64,000 bases of DNA from Chinchilla lanigera (taxonomy: Eukaryota > Chordata > Mammalia > Rodentia > Chinchillidae), in the NCBI RefSeq assembly GCF_000276665.1, contig NW_004955418.1, forward strand, positions 7,625,321-7,689,320, given 5' to 3'. The position numbers and the translations under genes were made by a program. Under the pieces are notes generated by a model, which was not told where the DNA came from, did not search any database, and worked only from the letters and a program-made list of their open reading frames with translations. Every line of letters starts with the position of its first letter. Within the stretch, counting starts at the first letter, position 1. Positions 11,518 to 22,045 of this stretch are shown piece by piece.

Positions 11518-11840
11518 AGAAGGAGGAAATGTAAGGACAGTAACAGGGGGATATAAGTAGGCCTACCAGGGTGGGTAACTGTCGTATATTTACCGTACTT
11601 TATTGCATGCTATATCATAAAGTCATTACACATACTCACTATGTCCCCCTTTAACCCCCTGACCTTTCCTCAACCCAGAAAAAATGGCTAAAACTCTGAT
11701 TGGCTAAAATTATACCAATCAGTGAAACAGTTATTTTTAGAAACCAACTTACTCTTATTAATGTGAGCACAGTGGTCCCCTGACCATAGGGAAATTCAGG
11801 CAAATTTTCCTTGCCTTGTAGCATGCTGTCCCAAGGTAGC
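11518..11840 (+). repeat. Polypurine tract and U3 part of the ERV 3' LTR
   Basis: A purine run at 11,518-11,529 precedes a 'TG' at 11,530, the expected layout of a polypurine tract followed by the LTR start. The LTR-like segment contains two CCAAT boxes in opposite orientation (11,696-11,703 and 11,715-11,722). It is interrupted at 11,841 by a MaLR LTR. The sequence resuming at 12,190 may contain the rest of this LTR, but I saw no poly(A) signal or clear end there. Confidence 0.5.
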
Positions 11841-12194
11841 TGTTATGGTGTGTGTCTGTATGTCCCCCCAAAGCTTCATGCGGTCATAGGGCAGGCTTTT
11901 AGAGTTTGACTGATTATGGGTGTGAGAGCTACACCTGCCCTGGGGTGGATAGTTTGCATATGTAAGGGAGAGGAAGAGGCTGCTTTCGGTCATTCCTGGC
12001 TTTTGTGCTTTTTGTTTTTGCTGTGTTCTGTGGCCATGAGCTGTAGCCCTCTGCCCTGTGCCACTCTCCCTGTAACCTGCCAAGTATGGACTGAAACCTC
12101 CACAAACTGTAAGCAAAATAAACCTGTCCTTCCTTAATTTTGGACGTAAAGTATTTTGTCCCAGCAACGAGAGAAAAGTAACCAAGACAGTAGC
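11836..12194 (+). mobile_element. MaLR-type solo LTR (copy A) with perfect 5-bp target duplication
   Basis: The LTR body is 11,841-12,189. It begins TGTTATGG and ends AAGACA, carries 'aagcaaaataaa' as poly(A) signal about 70 bases before its end, and shares its whole length with the copy at 27,646. The target duplication 'gtagc' flanks it at 11,836-11,840 and 12,190-12,194. Five-base duplications and TG...CA ends fit ERVL-MaLR elements. A 138-codon minus-strand frame here is an antisense shadow of the LTR. Confidence 0.85.
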
Positions 12195-13027
12195 TAATTC
12201 TTCTGCATTCACATTGCAAACATTTTGCTTTGCACTACTTTCATTTCTGAGTTCTTCATTCTGTGCCAGTTCTGACTTCTGTATTTTCTGCTAGGGGCCT
12301 TCAGCTCTGAGCCAGCCTTGGTCTACTTTCTCATTCTTTGCTGGAATAGAGGTGAGGACCTGAAGACACCAGGGCAGGGGAAAATAGGAAGTTGTCAAAG
12401 ACTCCTGGCCTCTCAAAAACCACCCATCTGATGCAACAATAAGATCCAATACCTATAAAGATCAGCTATATATTCTTTAATTTAGAGCCCATGAAGACAT
12501 AAATAAAAAGATGTATAGATATCAGATGATATTACTGTCTAAGTCCTTTATGTAGAGTCAGTGCCTTCCGCTAGCTGTATTTTTCCTTTGGGGATGAAGA
12601 GATGGAAAATATACTCCACTTGCTATTCATGGTACTAACTTCCAATTTTAGGTGAACAATCAGCAAATCTATGCATGAGACACATTTTTTTGTGCAGTCC
12701 TCTCCATCTTATAGTATGTATATTAGTGCATCAAACTTGAATCTATATCATAGTGTTTTCTAAAGTTTTCTTTCTGATTCATAATTTGTCTTAATCTCCT
12801 GGAGTGTGGCAATGCCTTCTAAATGATCTCCAACGTTTACCAGTTTTCCTTCGATTTCATACTCTACAACTAGAATGAACCTTTTTAAGATATCAAACTT
12901 AATACTACCCCTAATTTAATTGGTGAAATTTTCTCTTAGCTTCTGTTTGGTCATAGAAAAAGCCATCACATCCTCATATTACCTAGAAGCCCTGCATGGC
13001 TGCTTCACATTACCATTCTCTGTGATT
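12195..13027. other. ERV flank or residual LTR, then unrecognised sequence
   Basis: 12,195 to about 12,420 may be the remaining part of the retroviral 3' LTR, somewhat richer in G+C than what follows. From there to 13,027 I recognise no family and no gene. Confidence 0.35.
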
Positions 13028-13168
13028 CCTCCACTGTATTTTTTTTTTTTTTTTTTGAGACAGGTCCTCTCTATGTAGATCAGGCTGGTCTTGAACTCAT
13101 AGCAATCCTCTTGCATCAGCATCATGAGTGCTGGGATTACAGGCATACATTACTATGCCTCCACTGTA
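13028..13168 (-). mobile_element. B1 SINE with perfect 11-bp target duplication
   Basis: Antisense B1 (body 13,039-13,157): a poly-T head, then the reverse complement of the 7SL-derived body through 'gtgctgggattacaggc'. The duplication 'cctccactgta' is exact at 13,028-13,038 and 13,158-13,168. Confidence 0.95.
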
Positions 13169-13729
13169 GAACACAGCAATTAGTTGTGACTCATCTATGT
13201 GATATATTCATCCTGTCACGTGTTTCCATAGCTGTTACATGCAATCACCTCATGTTCTAATGATTCTTTCATGTTCTTGCACTCTGAATTAGTTTAAACA
13301 AAATATATATAACAAATGTCATTTATAAAATTTTTATCAATTTATCAAATCTTTTGTCATTTGATCCAGAGATTTTAATACAGTGAATATATTATAGATA
13401 CATTGCAAGTCTCTCATTAGATATTATTTCATTATTTTCTTTTGTACATCATTGACTATTGTGAATCTTCTACATTTCCACCAGTGATTTTGTACTGAAA
13501 CTTCTACTCTTTGTATAGTAATAATTTCTGTCTGAATTTGGAAAATGTGAGCTTGGCTAGATGGCTATAGAGTAAAGAATAATGTGTTATGTGAATCTAG
13601 TTGATTCTTGGAACTCAGATTGTGAATGGTGAGATTTCAGATGGAAAGATTTGTACAAAAATGTGTCTAAATTCATTTGTTCCTATATTTCAATACTGAT
13701 ATTGTGGGTCATTAGGGATTGATGAATGT

Positions 13730-14310
13730 GCATGGGTGCATAACTTTTTATACTTTTTGAAATTTATATGAATGGATTAATACAGTTAATATAATTTTTA
13801 CTACTTTATGAACAAATATGTTTTTGTAGACTTACCCATATTGTTTCACTTTACACATTTTGATTTCTACATTCCATTGTATGATTGTAGTACAGCTTGT
13901 ACATCTACTCATTGTCATTTTTCTTTATTTTAAGTAAGGTTTCCATGAACAATCTTCTATATTATGTATATCCACATATAACAACTTTTCTTTCTTTTTT
14001 GCTTATGAGGGTAATTCTGGGTAGAAGCCTTGACTCTTATCATCTTACAAGGTACTATGAGATTGTTCTTTCTTGTGCTTTGAGCAATTTACCCTCCACC
14101 ATCTTGGGGACTCTCTTTTCTCTGCTTGCTTACCCAAACTAGGTCATGTCAACATTTGCTCTCTGTTTTCATTTGCATTTCCTTCATCACTAACTAATTA
14201 TTATCTTTCATGTCTACACTGCTCAACTTTCTTTTTTGTTCATTGCCAGTTTAACTTTTGCCCAAAGTTATATGAAGCCGATTGTCTTTCTCTCTCTAAT
14301 TTATAATAAT
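13730..14310 (-). mobile_element. Old L1 fragment, 3' region (low certainty)
   Basis: Read as antisense L1, the order of phrases ('gattgtagtacagcttgtac', 'gggtaattctgggtag', 'ctctgttttcatttgcattt') follows the 3' part of ancient L1M-type elements. It is strongly diverged. Two overlapping plus-strand frames (13,897-14,142 and 14,073-14,306) are consequences of its T-richness. Confidence 0.5.
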
Positions 14311-14460
14311 GTTTTACATGTACATATTAAAATACTGATTTTCACACACTGTATTCCTTTGAAACCATCTGACTTTCTCCATGTTCCCTAGCCTTGGACA
14401 CGTCCTGTTCATATAGGTGCTGTTTGTCTTTGTTTTTATGATTACCTTATTAATTCTGCT

Positions 14461-14605
14461 TTTACCACTAGATTTTATACATAGGACCAAGTCTGTTTCT
14501 TCCTATCTCTTGTAGAAGCCCTGAGGGTCAGTGCTTCACACAGAGCAGATACCTAGCTAGTACCTTCTGAGTAAGTGACTATATGATTGTACAAATGAAT
14601 TAGTT
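14461..14605 (+). mobile_element. Probable L2 3' end
   Basis: 'accaagtctgtttcttcc', 'gtagaagccctgagggtcag' and 'cacagagcagatacctagc' followed by a 'gaatgaatt'-like end resemble the 3' end of L2. It is highly diverged. Confidence 0.4.
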
Positions 14606-17600
14606 AGCTGTATCATTTTCTGAGGCAAGTTATTAATCACGCTTAGATCCTCAGGGTATAAGATTAAACAGTGCTTCTCTTCAGACATAACTGTTCACTT
14701 CATACTGGAGACAAATTAATTAAGGCTAGCAGTCTTTAAAAGACTGAAAATGATCACCATTTGAGACTTAAAATTATGTTTCTACTAGCTCCTGTCGGCT
14801 GATCATAACAACCCTCTTCAAATAACACATGGAATAAAGGATTGCCTTGAATAAGAGAGAAGTGAATGTTGCCCTTCATTTTAAGTGTCCTTTCATGGCA
14901 AAATGCTGTGGAGCATTTATGCAAATGTGCATGAATAACAAACGAAATTGTTCTGATCAGGAATACTAAATTGAAGACTCCATGAATTAATTGTAAACAA
15001 AGTAAAGCTCTTTACAATGTAACAATTCTTTACTGGCTTCCAGTTTGATGAATTATAAAGAAAAATGTTTAAACTGAATTTTGTACTGTTATAACAACTA
15101 AAGTTTTACCAAGCCTTTTTCCAACTTGGGTCACATAAGAAGAAGAGAAAAGTATATTTAAGTACTGTTGAGACTGTTTACCTTTTCATCTATAGGTTTT
15201 CCAAGCAGAAGGAAATTAATCTTAGAAATAGTCTACTTTTGTAATTAAATGCTTTAGTATTGTACACTGCTATTTGGAATAAATTATATTGATGAACACA
15301 GCCATGTTTCTTGAGTCATGCATTAGTTGTCTTTTTTGTTGTAGCTCTTTAACAACTCCTGGGAGGTTTGGAAAGGCAAAGAAAAGTAGGTAAGGAAGAT
15401 TCAACTCCCATTTTCCACACATACCCTTGTATTTATATGCATAGATATTTATGAATAGTTGATGGTAATTTGATGAACAGTTTCCTGAGAAACTTATGAT
15501 CATTGCTTCAACCAGGGCTCCATAATTTGTAGACTCCAATGCTCAAAGAAAATATGAATCTTTTGTTCAAAATTGATTAAGATTTCCAAGAGGTTGATGG
15601 CAGAGCATTAAACAATGAGTGGGGCCATTTTGAGCCTAGCAGGGTGCTCATTCATGAGGTTGGAGCTTTTATAGCTGCTCTCATAATTTTATATTTCTTC
15701 TGATTCTCAGCCTGTCGCATTAATTTGTCTCTGTCTTTCATGTACGGCTGCTGATGAAGTGCAGACGAAATACATATGTTAGATTTACAAGAAGGCTCCA
15801 AGGAAGCCCTATAGCATGGACTTTAGCTCTAACCATTGATGAGCTAGTTATATGAAAATTATATAATTTTCATTTCTTCCCATGAAAATGTTAGTGTGAA
15901 ATGATTTAAAATGGTGACACCATCTAGATTAAAAATGACTTTAATTTGGGAACGTATGATGCAAGAACTACTGCAGGTGTTCTCACTTTATACATTGGTG
16001 TCTCTTTGCTTCAAACTTATTTTGCTCTCTTTTGGATAACATTGCCATCCACCTACCACTTCAGTACAAACTGCTATTTTCTCATTAAACTTTTTATTTT
16101 ACATATGTCAGAATTTTGTTTTCTATTCCTCCATTTAAAAAATTGAAAAGGTATTTGAGAACCCGGCCTCCCACCTGATATTTTGACAAGTCCTCAAAAA
16201 TTGTTGAAATGAGGAAGATGCAAAAGTGATCTTTTAGTCCTGAGTTTCAGCTAGACATAAAAAGTTTAATTGAGTAGGTGGATTAGGGTAGGCAGAATCT
16301 AAAAATAGAAAGATACTTGACATCAAAAGGAGGGGTACTGTATGACTCATGAGTGATCAGTTTGTTTGAAAATGGCTCCATCCTCTTAGCAGAGTTCACA
16401 TGAAACAGAATTTAGCCCTGAGAAAGGGAAAAAAGAAAAAAAATTACAGTTTACCCATGTGAATTCCTGATCTATGGTAGGACTTCTGTCTTAGGAGAAA
16501 AGCTGATGTGATGTATAATTAGTGGTACTGAGAAGGAGTAGAATGGTAAATGTGGGCAGGTAAAGGCCGAATGGAGGTAGCAGGGGATGTTAGGACAACA
16601 TAACTAATGATCTTCAGGACTAGGAGAATTTGCTCAACATTTTTAGAACACTAACAGGTGTGATGGTGGCAGGTGAGAAATATAAGTATATGGAAGCCAT
16701 GTGGATTTAATCTGGGCCTATAAATACAAAAGACACATTTCATTATAATAGGAAATCTGCAGCCTGAGAAGTACACAGAGTGGTGTCTCCACACAGAGAC
16801 ACAACCCAACCTGAGAAGGCAGGGAGGATGTATATTACCTAAATCTTCAGAATGATCACAAATAAGTTACAGGGCAAATGAAGGGAAGCCATTCTCTGTA
16901 GACAGAATCATCTGAGTAATGCCACAGAAGTGTGAATCCACTTGATGTGTCACAGATCTATGGGTAAATTAGTATTTACTAGCGGCTCATTTTCCAGGTT
17001 AAGAATGGAAAGACAAGAAAGTGAAGAGATTAATATGCCAAGTCATGAAGGGTTTTGGACATTACACTTCAAATATTTGAAAGTTTTTAAAGCATACTGA
17101 TAAGGCAAATTTATACCTGGTATTTAACCATATGTGAAGGAAAAAGACCTGTGTGGGGAGAGATCAGTCAGGAAGTCACAGCAACAACCTGGGAAGAATA
17201 GATGATGGTTTGGGCTAGGGAGCAATAGTAGGATTGGACAGGAAGGGGCACACGGCAGAGGGATTTGGGAGGTAAAGATATTATTAACCCACTGGTATGT
17301 ACTTTAATTATGAACTTGAGGGGAAGGAAATAAATGATGGTATCTGAGTGGCACTGAGAAAAAGAGGGCTAAATATACCCTTCAGGAAGTATGTGAGTTA
17401 ATTTTAAAGGGACGCAACATGTTATTCGGTGTAGGCTGTCCACTGCAACAAAAATGCAGTGACTTTATGGCACGTTTATTTCTCACTCATAATTCATAGC
17501 CCACATGGATCCTGAGGAGGCTGCTATACTGTGCACAAGCCCCCAAGCTGCACGCAAGCATAGGTGCAGCCATTTTTACCTGTAGCACTCAAGGGACGAC

Positions 17601-17849
17601 AGGTTAGAGAATTATCCATGAATTATCCTTGCTGCAGCCAAGTAACGCATATTTCTTCTGCACATGTTTCTTTCACTTGTCCTTATTCAATTTACAGCCT
17701 ATACAGAAGTTAGATAAATGTAATATTTATTATGCACAAAAGAAAAGAAGATCCAGCTATTGATAAAATAATGTTAACTTGTCATGGTGTAAAGCTGTGT
17801 AGCGTAAGACTGGCTAAGCTTAGTCATAGGGAAATGTCACCAACATCTA
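14606..17849. other. Mostly unique sequence; candidate conserved blocks; old unclassified repeats
   Basis: No gene. 14,680-15,100 and 15,550-15,800 look like unique, possibly conserved non-coding sequence (see findings). 16,400-17,420 is purine-rich and resembles an ancient interspersed repeat whose family I could not name. 17,430-17,660 looks like another old repeat with 'acaaaaatgcagtgac' and 'tttatttctcactcat'. Short open frames at 15,270-15,539 and 15,946-16,146 are not credible genes. Confidence 0.45.
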
Positions 17850-17960
17850 TTTTGTGATAATTTGCTCTGCTCCAGGACCTATAGTAAGCATATGTAAATT
17901 AAAAGTTCATTTATTTAATCCTTTCAACCATACAATAAAATAGATACTCAGAAAGATTTT
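17850..17960 (+). mobile_element. Probable MIR SINE remnant
   Basis: 'ctgctccaggacctatagtaag' followed by 'atttatttaatcctttcaac' keeps the order of the MIR core. Diverged. Confidence 0.4.
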
Positions 17961-18591
17961 AAAATTTTAAAGGTGGAAGAGAATTTGCAGTGATTGTTCT
18001 GGAACAAATCCTTCAGTGTTTAGATGATAGAATGGATGATGTCAGGAAGGTTGGAATAATTAATCTAAGGTAACAAGATAAGTGACAGATTTTAAAATCA
18101 ATCTCAGAATGAATCCTAAATCCAGTGTTTCTCTGCTATCTCACTATTCATAGGTTCCATAATTTCAGTCCCAAAGATGACACAAAGGCTCTGTGGCATT
18201 TCATTCAGCTGGGCAACATTACTGAGGTGTAATCCTTTTAATCAAGACTGAACAGAAAGACATGCTTAAGTTGTTATGTTTTATTCAGGATTTGCATGGT
18301 CTCCTGTGGTTTTCTCAAGAAGACATGCTGGTTATGTAGTTTTCATAAAGATCCCAAATAATAACTCCGTATTTGTGTGGTTTATTGCCTGACTTGAACC
18401 ATTACTGAAAAATGTATGGTTTGGTGGGGTGAAGAAAGGGAGCAAATTTTTCTCTTGTTAAGCCCATAAAATGCTTATGATTGGAATTATATTTGACACT
18501 ATTTGTCACCAAATTCTGGCAAGAAGAAAATGTAACACATCTCTAGCCAGTTCTCACAAGCTACTATATCATTCACACAATTTAAGAATTG

Positions 18592-18790
18592 CACATGATT
18601 GTAGTGGTGCACACTTAAAAATTTAAAAATTTAGCACTCTGCAGAGATGAGGAAGAAGGTTTAGTTCAAGCCCAGTCTGAGCTACTTGATGACTTAGTAG
18701 GACCTTGTCTTGAAATTTTAAAAATACATAAAATGCCTGGGGATGTAGCTTAGTGTGAACACCCTGGAGCTGAGTATTGCAAATAAATTG
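18592..18790 (+). mobile_element. B1-dID type dimeric SINE
   Basis: A degenerate sense B1 half (from 'gtagtggtgcacac' to 'gaccttgtcttgaaa') is followed by an A-rich linker and an ID-like half ('gcctggggatgtagcttagtg', 'ggagctgagtattgc') at 18,735-18,780. The B1-then-ID order matches the dimers at 5.5, 24.6, 45.7 and 49.0 kb. Confidence 0.7.
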
Positions 18791-19394
18791 CTCTGTCAGG
18801 GATACAGATTTCTACTTTAAAATTAAAAGCAAAATTTGCACAATAAAATGGATTTTAATTACTGAAGGCCTCCCTAAAATGCTAGTTATATTACTGATCA
18901 TTGGTATAAGTGAAGATAATGCAAAAGTAAGTTTACTTTCTGGTTGTAGAATTTAACATATATTCTCAAATCTACAGGCAAAAATGAGATTTAATTCACT
19001 TGTTATTTTTAAAATAAATATGTAATAACAAAGGAAGGGGTTAAGTATAAATTTAGACAGCAAAGTCTTTTACAAATGACAAAATTATTTTAGAAAATTT
19101 GAGTGAAGTTTGGACTGTATTTCCCAAACATTGGTGTATATTTCGAGTAACACATGGCAGGTAATTAAAGTTACAAGGTAACGTATCAAATAGGTACATT
19201 TCATTTTTCAAGAATATCTAATTTAATAAAATACTTAATGAGTTAAAATTATTTCATATCGTTTTAAACTTAGAATGCAATTATAATAAAGTAAGAATTA
19301 TGGAAGCCGGCTACTTTTGTCTACTCCAAAGATATATATTGGTTTTTCTGCCATTAAGGATATGACAGTAGGAACCTCCAAGACACAGATTAAG

Positions 19395-19502
19395 AGAGTT
19401 TGCAAATTTTCTTGGTACCAGGAATTGAACTCAGGACCTTGTGCTTGCCAGGCAGGCACTTGTACCACTGGGCTATATCCCCGGCCCTAGAGTTTCCAAA
19501 TT
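19395..19502 (-). mobile_element. ID SINE with target duplication
   Basis: ID body 19,409-19,488 in antisense, with the reverse complement of box B ('gaattgaactc') and of box A ('gggctatatccccggcc'). Target duplications 'agagtttgcaaatt' (19,395-19,408) and 'agagtttccaaatt' (19,489-19,502) match at 13 of 14 positions. A tRNA-derived retroposon, not a tRNA gene. Confidence 0.92.
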
Positions 19503-19513
19503 GAAGCAACACA

Positions 19514-19999
19514 ATTTACTTTGTCAGAGTTTCCCATAGAAACAGAACTAGTGGGATATATTGTATATTTATAAAATTGTTTATTGTAAGCAAATGGCTT
19601 ATGTGATTATGGATGATCAGAAACTCTCAGATTTGCTGTTGGCAGGTGGGAGATCCCAGAGACTCACTAGTGAAATTTCAGTCAACATCCAAAGACCCTA
19701 GATAGCAGGCAGCATCAGTTGCAGTCTGAGATTAAGTCTGAAGGTAGGAAATGACTAATGTTCCACTTAGGCAGAGAGAGAGTGAGGTTCCCCTTACTCA
19801 GCCTTTTGTTCTGTTCAGGTGTTCCCCTGATGTGCTAAGTCCTGCCCATGTTGGGGAGGGCAATATACATAACTCAGCACATTTAATACTATTCTCATTC
19901 AGAAACACCCTGCTGGACATGTCCAGAGGGACGTTTAACCCAATATCTAGGTACCTCATGTACCACTGAAGTTATCATTTCAGATTAACTATCAAAACA
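19514..19999 (-). mobile_element. MLT2-type (ERVL) solo LTR
   Basis: In antisense the segment begins with the old ERVL LTR end ('gtcagagtttcccatagaaa', 'cagaactagtgggatatat'). It passes 'ccttttgttctgttcagg' and 'aaacaccctgctggacat', and ends with 'aactatcaaaaca', the reverse complement of the LTR start. The same family occurs in sense at 29.4 and 46.3 kb. Diverged and non-functional. The 72-codon frame at 19,751 lies inside it. Confidence 0.65.
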
Positions 20000-20884
20000 G
20001 CTTTGCCATTTTATCCATCTTTGGGCTTCAGAGCAAATAATCAAAGTTATCCATCATGGGTAAAGAGGGAGAAAGGCCAAATCTTTTTCTTTGAGAATGA
20101 ACAGGACAATAATGTGACTAAGCGATGAGATATTATATTCAGTTTCAAAGTTGGCAGAGAACCTAAGAACTTCTCATTTTTATATTAGGTAACAGAGGTT
20201 CGGCTGAGCCCTGGGCAACAACGCTCTTAACACACCTGTCACGATGATGATTTTAGTCCTGCCGACTCAGACAGAATCTGTGTTCTCCATTCATCTTGGG
20301 ATAAATTTGAATTGTATGCTGAAACTGTGAAATAGAGAGACAGATTTAATAATCATTCCACTTAGTAAGTACAGCTGGGGCAGGTAATTAAACAGGTTTT
20401 CTCTTGCCAGCCGGCCTAAAGCGATGTAGCGCTGTTTCAGTCACACCAGTGGGCCGAGATAGAAAGCTAATATGAAGCAAGAGTTCTTCGGGTAAGCCCA
20501 TGTCAGCATCTCTGCTCTTAGCAAACACAAGTTATTAAAGAGGCCTAGTACAGTCGCTAGAGGCCTGCCAAAAACTCAGCCTCAGGAATATTAGATTTAT
20601 AGTGTGAAAAATGAAAAGGGACTAGAATAACTGAACAATATTATTATTGAGATGGTAGTCATCTAATACAATATGGTCGTTGTGAACTTTTGATATTGTG
20701 ATAATATGACTGACTATTCAAAGACTAGGAATCTAATTTTTTAATTAAAAATATAAATATAATAGTTTTTAGAGCACAGTATATTTAATCAACTTACAGT
20801 TGGCCAGTCAGTTATTCAAACTGGTCTCAGTTTGTGGTTTGTACAACAAACTGCCCTGGATTTGATAAAATTGTTCAATTAAGT
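20000..20884. other. Unique sequence, candidate conserved element at 20,190-20,560
   Basis: No gene and no repeat recognised. The middle is richer in G+C and CpG than its surroundings and has E-box and homeodomain-like sites. Confidence 0.45.
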
Positions 20885-21495
20885 ATAGTTAGTTTTAAAT
20901 TGATACATATGCATAAAATGGTAATATGGGGTACCACTATGTTTTGTTACATGTATCAATAGGATAGTGTTTAAATCAGGGTAACATTTATCTCCTAAAA
21001 TATTTATCATATTTATATAGTGAAAACATTTCTTGTAGCTTTTTGAACTACGTAGTATGTTATCATTATCAATCATTACCCTGCTGTGCGATAATACACC
21101 AAAATTTCTTACTCCTATCTAAACACGACTTAGAATTCATTTATCAACTTCCTTCTATCCTGTGCTTTGCCTTGTATTCTTCTTGGTCTCTGATAATCAC
21201 CATCTACTCCAAATTACCATGACACCAACTTTTCAGCTTTCTTATGTGACTAAATTCATGTAGTACTTATTATGTGCCTAGGTTAATCACTTAACATAAG
21301 GATGTCCTGGTCCCTCATGCCTTCTCAAGTAGCAGAATTTCATCCTTTTCATGGCTGAAGAGAATTCTACTGAGCAACCATACCACAATTTTTTTTTTAT
21401 CCATTATCAGTTGTGGGACATGTATGTTGTTTGCATTTTAAGACTATTGTGAATAGTGCTAGAATGAACGTAAGAGTGCAAATGTCACTTTCACA

Positions 21496-21561
21496 GGCCA
21501 ATTTCATTTTTTTTTTTTTTTTTTTTTGGTTTTTCTCCAGTACCGGGGCCAATTTCATTTT
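21496..21561 (-). mobile_element. Extremely truncated ID SINE (36-bp insert) with 15-bp target duplication
   Basis: The insert 21,511-21,546 consists of 17 T followed by 19 bases that match the 3' tail of the ID family (reverse complement 'ccggtactggagaaaaacc'). It is flanked by the exact duplication 'ggccaatttcatttt' at 21,496-21,510 and 21,547-21,561. The host L1 sequence is continuous when the insert and one duplication are removed. Confidence 0.9.
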
Positions 21562-21896
21562 CTTTGGACACAGACCCAATGGAGGGATTGCTGGATATTA
21601 TGATAGTTCTATTTTTAATTTTTTGAGAATGCTCCATGCTTTCTCTACAATGGTTATACTAATTTATATTCCCAACAACAGTATACAAGGGTTCCATTTT
21701 CTTAACAACCTGATCAACCCTGTGATTATCTTTATTTGTTTTAATAATAGACATTTTTACTGTAGAGAAGCAGTAGGTTGTTGTGGCTTTGAATTGTTTC
21801 CTTCGTAATTATTGAAAATGAGAATTTTTTGTTATACTTTTATTCTTATTCCTATTGACTATTTGTATGTTTTACTTTGAGAATCATCTATTTAAG

Positions 21897-22045
21897 TATG
21901 TATATATATATAAATGCATATATATATATATATTTTTTTTTTTTTTTCTTTTCCTTTACAGATAGGATCTTGCTAAGTTGCTAAGTCCCTAAGGCTGGGC
22001 TTTGACCTGCAATACTCCTGCCTCAGTCTCTAGTATCTGCTTTTT
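21897..22045 (-). mobile_element. TA repeat plus antisense B1-type SINE inside L1
   Basis: 21,897-21,932 is a TA-rich microsatellite, followed by poly-T and then an antisense B1-type body ('gataggatcttgctaagttg', 'gcctcagtctctagtatctg') to about 22,045. L1 sequence resumes after it. Confidence 0.75.

Larger units (their letters stand above)
5975..11840 (+). mobile_element. Class I (gammaretrovirus-like) endogenous retrovirus, 5'-truncated, decayed
   Basis: This is about 5.9 kb of retroviral sequence in the order end of gag/pro, RT, connection, RNase H, integrase, env and the start of a 3' LTR. Class I assignment rests on the YVDD polymerase box, a pro-pol junction of gamma type, and an env transmembrane subunit with a CX6CC motif. 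There is no 5' LTR, no primer binding site and almost no gag, so it is truncated on the left. Every gene carries stops and frameshifts and none can be expressed whole. A MaLR LTR later inserted on the right. I cannot name the family without a database search. Confidence 0.85.

Noticed and set aside
11796..12212. 138-codon minus-strand frame, the longest in the window
   Set aside because: It lies in a MaLR LTR on the antisense strand, and the same kind of frame appears in other copies of that LTR.
19409..19488. tRNA gene on the minus strand, because box A and box B are present
   Set aside because: It is an ID retroposon: it has an A-tail, target duplications and sister copies with the same body, and no cloverleaf that I could complete.
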